Below, in pieces: positions 1 through 8,142 of a DNA stretch of 64,000 nucleotides. Made by a program: the position numbers and the translations under genes. This DNA comes from BNXB01 sp031556375. GTDB lineage: Bacteria; Bacteroidota; Bacteroidia; Bacteroidales; Azobacteroidaceae. The notes beneath the pieces are model-generated. The model was not told the DNA's origin. It saw only the letters and a list, made by a program, of their open reading frames with translations, and made no database searches. The stretch spans positions 1 to 64,000 of the forward strand of contig JAVBTA010000003.1 in assembly GCA_031556375.1 (NCBI GenBank), given 5' to 3'. Numbering within the stretch: position 1 is the stretch's first letter; each line of letters begins with the position of its first letter.

Positions 1-858
1 GAGCTTAATAAAAATCTGGCTCAGATGTTAAAGGGTGGAGTAATTATGGATGTTTCTACTCCTGAACAGGCGAGAATTGCAGAAAAAGCAGGAGCTGCAG
101 CTGTTATGGCATTGGAACGTATTCCTGCGGATATCCGGGCAGTAGGTGGGGTATCACGTATGAGCGACCCTAAAATGATTAAGGGGATTCAGGAAGTAGT
201 AAGTATTCCTGTTATGGCTAAAGTTAGGATTGGACATTTTGTGGAAGCACAGATATTGGAGGCTTTGGAGATCGATTATATTGATGAAAGTGAAGTTTTA
301 TCTCCGGCAGATGATAAATATCATGTGGATAAGACTAAATTCAAAGTTCCTTTTGTTTGTGGCGCCAAAGACCTTGGAGAGGCTTTGAGGCGTATTGCGG
401 AAGGTGCATCTATGATCCGCACTAAAGGAGAACCGGGTACAGGGGATGTAGTTCAGGCTGTAAGACATATGAGAGCGATGATGAGCGAAATCAGACGGGT
501 ACAAAGTATGTCACAAGATGAATTATACCATGCTGCAAAAGAATTACAAGTCCCATATAGTTTGCTACTTCATGTACATGAAAACGGGAAATTACCTGTT
601 GTGAACTTTGCTGCGGGTGGAGTCGCAACTCCTGCCGATGCTGCTTTGATGATGCAATTGGGGGCTGAAGGTGTTTTTGTCGGTTCCGGTATCTTCAAAT
701 CAGGTAATCCTGAAAAACGTGCTCAGGCTATTGTAAAAGCGGTGACAAATTTTGATGATCCTCATATTCTTGCTGAGATTTCTGCTGATTTGGGAGAAGC
801 AATGGTTGGTATCAATGAAAATGAAATCCAGCTTTTAATGGCGGAGAGAGGTAAATAA
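1..858 (+). CDS. pdxS: Pyridoxal 5'-phosphate synthase lyase subunit PdxS, 5' end cut off by the window
   Basis: PdxS condenses ribose 5-phosphate, glyceraldehyde 3-phosphate and ammonia into pyridoxal 5'-phosphate in the cytoplasm, using ammonia from PdxT. The reading frame is open from base 1 and in frame with the first ATG at 25. Family members carry about 15-20 residues before the MLKGGVIMDV segment, so the true start lies left of the window. Visible family marks are TPEQARIAEKAGA, MALERIPADIRA, the YIDESEVLSPAD segment and the phosphate-binding KGEPGTGDVVQAVRH. The C-terminal half is complete. The gene is followed after 4 bases by pdxT, which is the usual pairing. Identification is secure; only the start is missing. 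Confidence 0.96.
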   Translation, partial: ELNKNLAQMLKGGVIMDVSTPEQARIAEKAGAAAVMALERIPADIRAVGGVSRMSDPKMIKGIQEVVSIPVMAKVRIGHFVEAQILEALEIDYIDESEVLSPADDKYHVDKTKFKVPFVCGAKDLGEALRRIAEGASMIRTKGEPGTGDVVQAVRHMRAMMSEIRRVQSMSQDELYHAAKELQVPYSLLLHVHENGKLPVVNFAAGGVATPADAALMMQLGAEGVFVGSGIFKSGNPEKRAQAIVKAVTNFDDPHILAEISADLGEAMVGINENEIQLLMAERGK

Positions 859-862
859 GCCT

Positions 863-1438
863 ATGAAAATAGGAGTCTTAGCCTTACAAGGCGGTTTTGC
901 TGAGCATATTGAGAAATTGCAATCCCTGAATGTAGAAACCTTTGAAATCAGAAAAAAAGCGGATCTGGATACATCAATGGATGGATTGATCATTCCCGGT
1001 GGGGAGAGTACAACCATCGGAAAACTTTTGAAAGATTTGCTGATATATGATGATCTCAAATTGATGATTGAAAAAGGATTACCTGTCTTTGGGACTTGTG
1101 CAGGAATGATCTTGCTGGCAAAGGAAATTGCAGGTACTGATATTTCACATTTTAGGACAATGGATATCCGGGTAAAACGAAATGCATACGGAAGGCAATT
1201 AGGTAGTTTCTATGCCGAAAATGAATTCAAAGGAATAGGAGTGGTGCCAATGACTTTTATCAGAGCTCCTTACATTGAATATGCCGGACCTAATGTTGAA
1301 ATTTTATCAGTAGTCGACGGTCATATTGTAGCTGCAAGAGAAAAGAATATGCTGGCAACGGCTTACCATCCGGAATTGACAACGGATACAAGGGTACATC
1401 AATATTTTGTAGAACAAATTTTAAAATTAAATAAGTAA
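863..1438 (+). CDS. pdxT: Pyridoxal 5'-phosphate synthase glutaminase subunit PdxT
   Basis: PdxT hydrolyses glutamine and channels the ammonia to PdxS. The 191-residue length is normal for this class I amidotransferase. The glutamine-site PGGES motif is at residues 45-49, the nucleophile Cys79 lies in GTCAGM, and the His-Glu of the triad appears in the YHPEL segment near residue 170. It starts 4 bases after pdxS and ends 5 bases before ilvC, so the three genes are probably co-transcribed. Nothing is missing or unusual in the protein itself. Confidence 0.96.
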   Translation: MKIGVLALQGGFAEHIEKLQSLNVETFEIRKKADLDTSMDGLIIPGGESTTIGKLLKDLLIYDDLKLMIEKGLPVFGTCAGMILLAKEIAGTDISHFRTMDIRVKRNAYGRQLGSFYAENEFKGIGVVPMTFIRAPYIEYAGPNVEILSVVDGHIVAAREKNMLATAYHPELTTDTRVHQYFVEQILKLNK

Positions 1439-1443
1439 TTGAA

Positions 1444-2490
1444 ATGGCAATAATGAATTTTGGCGGGGTTGAAGAAAATGTAGTCACCCGTGAAGAGTTT
1501 CCATTGGAAAAAGCAAAAGAAGTGTTGAAAAATGAAACCATAGCTGTAATCGGTTATGGAGTGCAAGGCCCCGGTCAATCATTGAACTTACGTGATAACG
1601 GTTTCAATGTGATTGTCGGTCAACGTAAAGGTGGTAAAACCTGGGAAAAAGCCATTGCTGATGGTTGGGTTCCCGGAAAAACACTATTTGATATCGAAGA
1701 AGCATGTGAAAAAGCTACAATTATTCAATATTTGCTTTCAGATGCTGCTCAAATTGAAGTATGGCCACGTATTAAGCCTTATCTTACAACAGGAAAAGCT
1801 TTGTATTTTTCTCATGGTTTTGGAATTACTTATAAAGAACGTACAGGTATTGTTCCTCCGGCTGATATCGATGTTATTCTGGTGGCTCCAAAAGGATCCG
1901 GAACATCATTACGCCGTATGTTCCTCGAAGGTCGTGGATTGAATTCCAGTTATGCAATCTTCCAGGATGCTACAGGTCGTGCAAAAGAACGCACCATTGC
2001 TTTGGGTATTGGTGTAGGATCAGGTTATTTGTTTGAAACAAATTTCAAACGTGAAGTATATTCCGACCTTACTGGTGAACGTGGTACATTGATGGGTGCT
2101 ATTCAGGGTCTCTTGTTAGCTCAATATGAAGTGTTACGTGAAAACGGACACACTCCATCAGAAGCTTTCAATGAAACAGTGGAAGAATTAACTCAATCAT
2201 TGATGCCGTTATTTGCTGAAAAAGGAATGGACTGGATGTATGCCAACTGTTCAACAACGGCTCAACGTGGTGCTTTGGACTGGATGACTCCTTTCCACGA
2301 TGCTACCAAACCGGTATTCCAGAAACTTTATCAGGAAGTAGCTTCCGGAAATGAAGCACAACGCTCTATCGATTCTAATTCTAAAACGGATTACCGTGAA
2401 AAACTGGAAGAAGAATTGAAGGCATTACGTGAAAGCGAAATGTGGAAAACAGGAGCTGTTGTCCGCAAATTACGTCCGGAAAACAGTTAG
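1444..2490 (+). CDS. ilvC: Ketol-acid reductoisomerase IlvC
   Basis: The enzyme isomerises and reduces acetolactate or acetohydroxybutyrate in valine, leucine and isoleucine synthesis, using Mg2+ and NAD(P)H. The 348-residue protein has the Rossmann entry AVIGYGVQGPGQ, the cofactor loop with GQRKGG, and the metal-binding SDLTGERGTL and EAFNETVEELTQ segments of the single-knot (class I) form. Other branched-chain amino acid genes (ilvB, ilvN, ilvD) are not next to it. Instead it follows pdxT after 5 bases. A palindromic repeat at 2505-2566 lies just past the stop and may end the transcript. Confidence 0.95.
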   Translation: MAIMNFGGVEENVVTREEFPLEKAKEVLKNETIAVIGYGVQGPGQSLNLRDNGFNVIVGQRKGGKTWEKAIADGWVPGKTLFDIEEACEKATIIQYLLSDAAQIEVWPRIKPYLTTGKALYFSHGFGITYKERTGIVPPADIDVILVAPKGSGTSLRRMFLEGRGLNSSYAIFQDATGRAKERTIALGIGVGSGYLFETNFKREVYSDLTGERGTLMGAIQGLLLAQYEVLRENGHTPSEAFNETVEELTQSLMPLFAEKGMDWMYANCSTTAQRGALDWMTPFHDATKPVFQKLYQEVASGNEAQRSIDSNSKTDYREKLEEELKALRESEMWKTGAVVRKLRPENS

Positions 2491-2504
2491 TATGCCTAAC
2501 ACTA

Positions 2505-2566
2505 CACGTCATTTCGATTGTAAGGAGAAACCTAATCAGATTTCTCGCAATGCTCGAAATGACGTG
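2505..2566. repeat. REP-like palindromic element after ilvC
   Basis: A 13-base arm beginning CACGTCATTTCGA (2505-2517) is matched exactly by its reverse complement at 2554-2566. Inside, GGAGAAACCT and AGATTTCTCG pair imperfectly, so the whole unit folds back on itself. The GTCATTTCGA...GAGAAATCT...TCGAAATGAC pattern resembles dispersed palindromes common between genes in Bacteroidota. It could also act as a terminator for ilvC. No second copy of this element was seen in the window. Confidence 0.7.
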
Positions 2567-2573
2567 TTTTATA

Positions 2574-2606
2574 TTTGTAAAATTAACCGGAAACATATTA
2601 TCTTTG
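2574..2606 (+). promoter_or_regulatory. Promoter of the cation efflux gene
   Basis: TTTG at 2574-2577 and TATCTTTG at 2599-2606, 21 bases apart, match the Bacteroidota -33/-7 pattern. The transporter ATG at 2611 is only 4 bases past the -7 element, which implies little or no untranslated leader. Confidence 0.65.
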
Positions 2607-2610
2607 CATC

Positions 2611-3537
2611 ATGACAAAAGACACTCGTGAAAAAATTTTGGTTCGTACTTCGTTGATTAGTGTTATTGGAAACGCTATTCTCTCCTTATCTAAGATTGTA
2701 ATAGGGATTATTGGAGGAAGTATGGCAGTCCTGGGAGATGGTATTGATTCGGCGACAGATGTCGTTATATCTCTTGTAACGCTGTTTACAGCGAAGATTA
2801 TGAGTCGTCCACCTAATGCAAAATACGTATATGGTTATGAAAAAGCAGACGGTATCGCAACCAAAGTCCTTTCTTTTGTGATCTTTTTTGCCGGTATTCA
2901 AATGCTTGTCTCCACCGGGCGAAGTATCATCTACTCTGAAGTCCGGGAATTGCCGTCTACAACGGTAATCTATGTTACCATATTTTCGATCATAGGTAAG
3001 CTTTTATTGGCATGGAATCAACTTCAACAGGGGAAAAAAGTGAATAGTTCTATGTTAATTGCTAATGCCAGGAACATGAGGAACGATGTTTTGATTTCTT
3101 CCGGAGTATTGCTGGGACTTTTATTTACGTTCGTATTGAAATTGCCTATATTAGACTCAATTACAGGTCTCCTTATCAGTTTATATATTATTAAGTCATC
3201 TATTGGAATTTTTAAGGAGTCGAATATTGCTTTAATGGATGGAGTGAGTGATACATCTGTTTATGAACAGATTATTGTTGCGGCAGAAACTGTTCCGGGA
3301 GCTTCTAACCCTCATCGTATCCGTTCCCGTCAGTTAGGTAATATGTATATGATTGTACTGGATGTAGAAGCTGATGGTAATCTTACACTATATAAAGCAC
3401 ACGAAATAGCTCAACAAGTAGAGGAAAGCATAAAGAGGTCTGTTGAGAATGTGTATGATATAGTAGTACATGTCGAACCTAAGGACACCAGCCATAAGGA
3501 AGAAAAATTTGGTATAGATAAGTCTACAATCCTCTGA
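2611..3537 (+). CDS. Cation diffusion facilitator (CDF) family metal transporter
   Basis: This is a 308-residue inner-membrane metal/proton antiporter of the CDF family. About six hydrophobic segments are followed by a soluble C-terminal domain (about residues 210-295) ending in the usual VHVEP segment. The helix 2 metal site reads Asp46-x3-Asp50. The helix 5 site reads Asn155-x3-Asp159, where zinc-type members normally have His-x3-Asp. That substitution suggests a metal other than zinc, such as manganese or iron, but this is inference. The gene has its own promoter almost touching the ATG and runs convergent to glsB, whose stop is 1 base away. Confidence 0.9.
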   Translation: MTKDTREKILVRTSLISVIGNAILSLSKIVIGIIGGSMAVLGDGIDSATDVVISLVTLFTAKIMSRPPNAKYVYGYEKADGIATKVLSFVIFFAGIQMLVSTGRSIIYSEVRELPSTTVIYVTIFSIIGKLLLAWNQLQQGKKVNSSMLIANARNMRNDVLISSGVLLGLLFTFVLKLPILDSITGLLISLYIIKSSIGIFKESNIALMDGVSDTSVYEQIIVAAETVPGASNPHRIRSRQLGNMYMIVLDVEADGNLTLYKAHEIAQQVEESIKRSVENVYDIVVHVEPKDTSHKEEKFGIDKSTIL

Positions 3538-3538
3538 A

Positions 3539-4549
3539 TTAACTGCTTTTAGGGAATTTTTTTGGAAATCCGGAAGAAACTATGTTTCTAATCCTATCAA
3601 GCCATGTTTCTGTAGGATCTTCTTTGAGGAAAGACTCTATATGGCGTTGTTTCTTTTCTTCAAATATCTCATCAAAATCAATTAAAATACCGGTTTCTTC
3701 TACACCTCCGAATTCCGGATTGGCTGCTGTCCCGAATACTTTCATTGTTGGCGATAGACTCATATAGGCACTTACCAATGGAGGTATATTGATACCGAAT
3801 TTCCGGACTTCAGCGTTTAAAGTTTTATAATCCTCTTTGTATATCCATCCATTAAATAATTTTTTCATATTGGCAATATCCATATTCGTTTCGAGAGGGT
3901 GGATAGGAGTGACTAATTGTCTCTTATCATAAAAGTATTTTTCGAGAAAATACAAAATCATATTCCGGGCTTCGGTGTTGTAAGTATTATACATTGTTAC
4001 TTTTCCGAAGAAAAAACGCAAAGAAGAATCAATGACGGTAAGAGCACCTAATCCATCCCAGAGGTTATCCAATGCAAATAGTCCTTTGGCCCCGGCTTTG
4101 GACGACTGATAATCCAGGGAAACGAATGAGCGTCCCAGTTCCACCATTCTTGGGAGATATTCCTGAATAAAACGGTCTGAAAAGTGAAATAATTCAGATG
4201 TTGCAAGGTTTGCAGGTTGTCCATCCTTGTTAAAAACGACTTCATTTCCACATAAAAAGCGATATCCGCCCAGGATTTCTTCATCTTCAGGATCCCATAC
4301 AATAAGTTGACGATAAGGATTTTTCATCACATCAAAATCATCAATATCGCACGATAACCCTGTACCTCCACCATAAAATCGAAATGCCAATTCACGCAGG
4401 CGACCGACTTCTTTCATCAAATTAGGAGCTGTATGTGCCGTAAACAGGTAAATTTCATTACCTGATTTATTTGTTTTACGGAGCAACTTATCCTTTGTCA
4501 ATTCTTCCTTCAACAGTTTTCTGTCGACTTTGGGAATAATTTCTTCCAT
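3539..4549 (-). CDS. glsB: Glycine N-acyltransferase GlsB-like, glycine-lipid synthesis (GNAT/hemolysin-like)
   Basis: The 336-residue protein belongs to the OlsB/hemolysin-like GNAT acyltransferases. Marks are LRELAFRFYGGGTGLSCDIDDFD, LIVWDPEDEEILGGYRF, the SELFHFS segment and ELGRSFV near residue 150. In Bacteroides this family transfers a 3-hydroxy fatty acyl group to glycine, giving N-acyl glycine (commendamide), the first step to glycine lipids. It lies 10 bases downstream of a PlsC-type acyltransferase, the same pairing as the known gls genes. I infer the substrate from family and pairing; another amino acid acceptor such as ornithine or serineglycine cannot be excluded from sequence. 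Confidence 0.82.
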   Translation of the reverse strand: MEEIIPKVDRKLLKEELTKDKLLRKTNKSGNEIYLFTAHTAPNLMKEVGRLRELAFRFYGGGTGLSCDIDDFDVMKNPYRQLIVWDPEDEEILGGYRFLCGNEVVFNKDGQPANLATSELFHFSDRFIQEYLPRMVELGRSFVSLDYQSSKAGAKGLFALDNLWDGLGALTVIDSSLRFFFGKVTMYNTYNTEARNMILYFLEKYFYDKRQLVTPIHPLETNMDIANMKKLFNGWIYKEDYKTLNAEVRKFGINIPPLVSAYMSLSPTMKVFGTAANPEFGGVEETGILIDFDEIFEEKKQRHIESFLKEDPTETWLDRIRNIVSSGFPKKFPKSS

Positions 4550-4559
4550 GTATAATTTA

Positions 4560-5384
4560 TTATTTCAGCGAATATACCTGTTCTTTCATCCAATCAGCCC
4601 ATTCCTGATGGCTCTTTGAATTGTCGAAAAAATGCCACGAAACCGGCTTCCCAAAATGAATCCGGAAAGTTTTTCCTCTTGATTTGAACATTTCACGAGG
4701 CAAAAATAACATTTCTAAATTGAATTTTATCTTTAAAACCTTACGGATATTTGCTAAATTGTAAAAAAAGTTCGAATTACGGGCTTCAAAGTAAACCGGA
4801 ATCACGTCACGCTCATATTCAATAGCTTTTGTGACAAACATTTTTTTCCATTCGGAGTCTGTAATTTCCCCTTTTTGTTTCCGGGAACATAAACCTGCAG
4901 GGAATGTAATTATTTGATTCTCAGAAGAAAATGCGTCGTTGACAGCCATAACCCCTCCTTTAGCCTGAGAGCCATGTTTATTTATCGGAATAAAAATGGG
5001 CTTTAAGGGATCTATAAAATACAACAAATCATTTACCAGGTACTTTATTTTTCCATTAAAGATATTTCCTAAAACAGAAGATAAACAGATACCATCTAAT
5101 CCACCCAAAGGATGGTTAGATACGAAAATGATTTTTTTTTCGTTTACAGGTATGTTCTCTTTATTGAATAATTCCAGTGCGATATTAAAGTATTCAACTG
5201 CTTTGTCCATGGTTTCCACTCCGGTAGAGCGACCATTGAATCTCAGAAAATCGTTAAGATTGTCTTCTTTGATGAGCCAGGAAAGAAATTTTGTAAGAAA
5301 ACGGGGAATTTTCCTCTCATTCTTCCCTGTTTTAGACCGTACGATTTTATCCAAATTTATTTGGAAAACATTTTTGTCGTTCAT
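4560..5384 (-). CDS. glsA: O-acyltransferase GlsA-like (PlsC family), glycine-lipid synthesis
   Basis: This is a 274-residue lysophosphatidate-acyltransferase-type enzyme. The active-site motif reads NHPLGGLDG (His91 to Asp97), which has one residue more than the usual H-x4-D spacing. FPAGLCSRK serves as the later substrate-binding block. In the gls system this enzyme adds a second acyl chain to the hydroxyl of N-(3-hydroxyacyl)glycine. It is the first gene of a two-gene operon with glsB. A -7 element (TACCTTTG, minus strand) sits at 5406-5413. The role in glycine lipids is inferred from gene pairing. Confidence 0.8.
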   Translation of the reverse strand: MNDKNVFQINLDKIVRSKTGKNERKIPRFLTKFLSWLIKEDNLNDFLRFNGRSTGVETMDKAVEYFNIALELFNKENIPVNEKKIIFVSNHPLGGLDGICLSSVLGNIFNGKIKYLVNDLLYFIDPLKPIFIPINKHGSQAKGGVMAVNDAFSSENQIITFPAGLCSRKQKGEITDSEWKKMFVTKAIEYERDVIPVYFEARNSNFFYNLANIRKVLKIKFNLEMLFLPREMFKSRGKTFRIHFGKPVSWHFFDNSKSHQEWADWMKEQVYSLK

Positions 5385-5405
5385 CTGTTATTAGTATACG
5401 TAATA

Positions 5406-5413
5406 CAAAGGTA
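5406..5413 (-). promoter_or_regulatory. -7 promoter element of the gls operon
   Basis: TACCTTTG reads on the minus strand about 22 bases ahead of the glsA ATG and fits the TAnnTTTG consensus. No clear TTTG is present at -33. Confidence 0.5.
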
Positions 5414-5434
5414 ATGTTTTAAAATGATTATAGT

Positions 5435-5983
5435 ATGAAAACCGTTAAGATTTTAAGTGCTTTATTATTGTCAGTAGTAATGATTACATCATGTAATTCA
5501 GGTAAAAAACAAAGTGAAGTGTCTGCAGCAGAATCTACTCCAACTGTAAATGAAGCTCCGGCCCCAGAAATCACACCTGTTGAAATCCAACAATTATCAG
5601 GTTATTTTTTGAAAAATTCATATGAATTGCCGAAAGAGGTCAATATCATTGAGGTACTGGATAAAGATCAAATGAAACTGGCATTTGGAGTTGGAAAGAC
5701 AATGAATAACAAAATAGATACAGTTGATTTTAACGCGAATGCTGTGATTGGGATTGCGTTACAACCTACTGATATCAAAACAGACTTGAAAATAGAAAAA
5801 GTTGAGAAATCCGGAGAAACTCTTAATGTTTATGTTTCGTTAGTTAAAGGAGAAAAGCAATCATTTACAACAAAACCTGTTGTCCTGTTTTCTGTTTCAA
5901 AACTTGTAGATGTGAAAAATCTGGAACTATTTATTGATGGAAATAATAAAGATGTGCTTCCATTGAAGTTTAATAATATTTGA
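5435..5983 (+). CDS. Lipoprotein of unknown function
   Basis: The 182-residue protein opens with a lipoprotein signal: a charged start, a hydrophobic stretch and Cys20 in the MITSC context. A serine-, proline- and alanine-rich linker (residues 28-50) leads to a globular domain of beta-strand character with no motif I recognise. It is divergent from glsA, with only 50 bases between the starts, so the two promoters overlap. It is likely attached to the inner or outer membrane facing the periplasm. No function can be proposed from sequence. Confidence 0.8.
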   Translation: MKTVKILSALLLSVVMITSCNSGKKQSEVSAAESTPTVNEAPAPEITPVEIQQLSGYFLKNSYELPKEVNIIEVLDKDQMKLAFGVGKTMNNKIDTVDFNANAVIGIALQPTDIKTDLKIEKVEKSGETLNVYVSLVKGEKQSFTTKPVVLFSVSKLVDVKNLELFIDGNNKDVLPLKFNNI

Positions 5984-6010
5984 AATAAGTTAATTAATTG
6001 TTCAAATAAT

Positions 6011-6053
6011 CGACCAGTCTAGTAGATAATGTCTTCTGGCTGGTTGCTTTTTT
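6011..6053 (+). terminator. Probable terminator after the 5435 lipoprotein gene
   Basis: CGACCAG (6011-6017) pairs with CTGGTTG (6040-6046), with a weaker inner stem AGTAGA/TCTTCT, followed by CTTTTTT. The stem includes mismatches and wobble pairs. Confidence 0.45.
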
Positions 6054-6117
6054 AGTTTGTTGTGTCGGATCATGGAAATTATGACTCTACATCTTCTTTA
6101 TTTTTCAGAAAATTATG

Positions 6118-6125
6118 TATCTTTG
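6118..6125 (+). promoter_or_regulatory. -7 promoter element before the 6276 lipoprotein gene
   Basis: TATCTTTG followed by C matches the Bacteroidota -7 consensus. The -33 region is T-rich but lacks a clean TTTG. The resulting leader would be about 145 bases, long enough for regulation, but I see no clear structure in it. Confidence 0.55.
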
Positions 6126-6275
6126 CATCGAAATTTTGATATAAAATCATTTTTCCGATGCAACGTTTTTAAATTGAGATCATTTACTAGAGTAGTTAAT
6201 ATAGATAAACAATTCTAAATGATAATAAAAATGGAACAGAGCGTTAAAGAAATCTTATTGAAAAAGACAACAATA

Positions 6276-7061
6276 ATGAAAACAAAAAGAAATTGGCTTA
6301 TTATTGCAATAGCAGTTATTATGGCGGGAGGTTTGACCGGTTGTTTGGAGGACGGTCAGAATGCTTACGATTTTCAGCAGGTTCCTTCCTATATGACGAT
6401 GAAAGATGGTAAATACTATATGGAGACAATAGGTCTTAGTGTGTATGCTGATTTGTCTCAAGCAACAACACAGCCGATCGAAATATTAGATACTTATGGA
6501 TTAAGTTGGTATAATGTAAATTATGATAAACAACCTGCGGGAACCGACGGTATTAAAGTTCCTTATACCGGGGTTGTGAGTACGGGTGGTTGGTATTCTG
6601 TGAAAAATGATAGAATGCAACCATCATATGACGGATCATTTACAAATTATACCGACACTATTATTGATGCGGGCTTGTATGCATCACAACTACTTAGGAA
6701 TCATGCCTTTTTTGTGATGGGTGAAGAGGCCCCTGCCGGAAGGTCATATAATTATCACTTGACTTTTAATGCAGACTCAACAGTAAGTCAGAATAATGTT
6801 CCTGCTTTGTATCTACAAACTGAAGTTACGACAGAAGGAACAGGTGCAAAACAATTATATGCCTATTTTTATGCATTTGATATGGGTGACCTTTTTAATA
6901 ATTCGGATTATTACGAAGAAGTCCAAATTCAAGGAGTTGATTGTGAGCGAGTTAAATTTAATTTATATTATCAGAAAGGTGTTGATAAAGTAACCGGAAA
7001 GCCAATCTTTAAAGCAAATGAGGATAATCCGATGTTAGTATACAGGATAAAATCGAAATAA
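6276..7061 (+). CDS. Lipoprotein of unknown function
   Basis: I chose the ATG at 6276 over the in-frame one at 6219 because it puts a clean lipoprotein signal at the N-terminus: MKTKRN, a hydrophobic stretch, then LTGC with Cys23. That gives 261 residues. The rest is rich in Tyr, Asn and Thr and looks like a beta-rich periplasmic or surface domain. The N-terminal layout recalls NigD-like Bacteroides lipoproteins, but I cannot confirm this. The next gene (a Yip1-type protein) starts 8 bases later, so the two may be co-transcribed. Confidence 0.75.
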   Translation: MKTKRNWLIIAIAVIMAGGLTGCLEDGQNAYDFQQVPSYMTMKDGKYYMETIGLSVYADLSQATTQPIEILDTYGLSWYNVNYDKQPAGTDGIKVPYTGVVSTGGWYSVKNDRMQPSYDGSFTNYTDTIIDAGLYASQLLRNHAFFVMGEEAPAGRSYNYHLTFNADSTVSQNNVPALYLQTEVTTEGTGAKQLYAYFYAFDMGDLFNNSDYYEEVQIQGVDCERVKFNLYYQKGVDKVTGKPIFKANEDNPMLVYRIKSK

Positions 7062-7069
7062 TAACTTGA

Positions 7070-7663
7070 ATGTTAAAGAACATTTTTGATCTGCTTGTCA
7101 GGTTAATTTCCCAGCCGGCAAAAGCTTGGAGTATGTTGGCCGACAAGCAGGAAAATAATAACGAGAACTTTTTCAAGAGCTACTTATACCCATTGTTCGG
7201 TATTGTAGCTCTCTTGTCGTTTGTAGGTGTATTATTGACTACCCCGGAGGGTCAACACGAGAATTTGTCTTTTAACGGGCATCTGCAATTCGGATTGAAA
7301 AATTGTATCCGGATGATAATCATTACTTTTGCCGGGTTTCATTTAGCTTCTTATATTTTATCGGAAGTGATGAAGAACATATTTAACCGGCCGGGAGAGT
7401 TGAAGCAATGTCAACGTTTCGTAGGCTACTCATCTTCTCCGGTTTACCTGTTGATATTGATCAGATCATTATTCCCATCACTTTTTTTTCTGTATATTTT
7501 TCTGCTTTATGTTGTTTACATTATATGGGAAGGTGCAATTCCTTACATGAAAATTGAAGAAAACGACCAATTAAAATTCACAATTTGGGCTGGCGCTATT
7601 GTTTTATTAACTCCATTCCTGATTGAAATCGTTATGATTTCATTTCTGCCTAGATTGATATAA
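7070..7663 (+). CDS. Yip1-family integral membrane protein
   Basis: The 197-residue protein begins with the amphipathic segment ISQPAKAWSMLADK. It then has about five hydrophobic helices, including RFVGYSSSPVYLLIL, which is typical of the YIP1 domain. It sits in the inner membrane. No catalytic residues are evident and the cellular role of bacterial members is not established. It follows a lipoprotein gene by 8 bases and precedes smpB by 23 bases. Confidence 0.75.
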   Translation: MLKNIFDLLVRLISQPAKAWSMLADKQENNNENFFKSYLYPLFGIVALLSFVGVLLTTPEGQHENLSFNGHLQFGLKNCIRMIIITFAGFHLASYILSEVMKNIFNRPGELKQCQRFVGYSSSPVYLLILIRSLFPSLFFLYIFLLYVVYIIWEGAIPYMKIEENDQLKFTIWAGAIVLLTPFLIEIVMISFLPRLI

Positions 7664-7686
7664 AATGCCAGTTTGACCGGATTTAT

Positions 7687-8142
7687 ATGTCACAACAGAA
7701 CAATATATTAATTAAGAATAAGAGAGCTTCGTTTGATTACGAATTCATCGAAACCTTTACAGCGGGGATTGTACTTACGGGGACTGAGATTAAATCTATC
7801 CGGCTAGGGAAAGCAAGTCTTGTTGACACTTATTGTATAGTTATCAATGGTGAGGTTTGGGTGAAAAATATGTATATAGCCGAGTATTTTTATGGAACAT
7901 ATAATAATCATGAGACCCGTCGCGATAGGAAATTACTGTTAAGCAAGCGGGAAATCGGTAAGATTGAGCGTTTCTCCAAGGATACGGGATTTACTATTAT
8001 TCCGACGAAAATGTTTATTAATGAAAAAGGTTTGGCAAAGGTTGTAATTGCTGTCGCAAAAGGCAAAAAACAGTACGACAAACGTCAATCGATCAAAGAA
8101 CGTGATGATAAACGGGATATGGACCGTGCTTTTAAACGATAA
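7687..8142 (+). CDS. smpB: SsrA-binding protein SmpB
   Basis: SmpB binds tmRNA and brings it to stalled ribosomes for trans-translation. The 151-residue protein carries the family marks: IKNKRASFDYEFIETF, AGIVLTGTEIKSIR, and the lysine-rich C-terminal tail with KGKKQYDKR and DMDRAFKR that folds into the mRNA channel. Length and motifs are normal. Its stop codon is followed directly by the metH ATG with no gap, suggesting translational coupling. Confidence 0.97.
   Translation: MSQQNNILIKNKRASFDYEFIETFTAGIVLTGTEIKSIRLGKASLVDTYCIVINGEVWVKNMYIAEYFYGTYNNHETRRDRKLLLSKREIGKIERFSKDTGFTIIPTKMFINEKGLAKVVIAVAKGKKQYDKRQSIKERDDKRDMDRAFKR

Noticed and set aside
2381..2630. Several short frames across the end of ilvC and the palindrome
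   Set aside because: They are mirror images produced by the palindromic repeat and the ilvC sequence.
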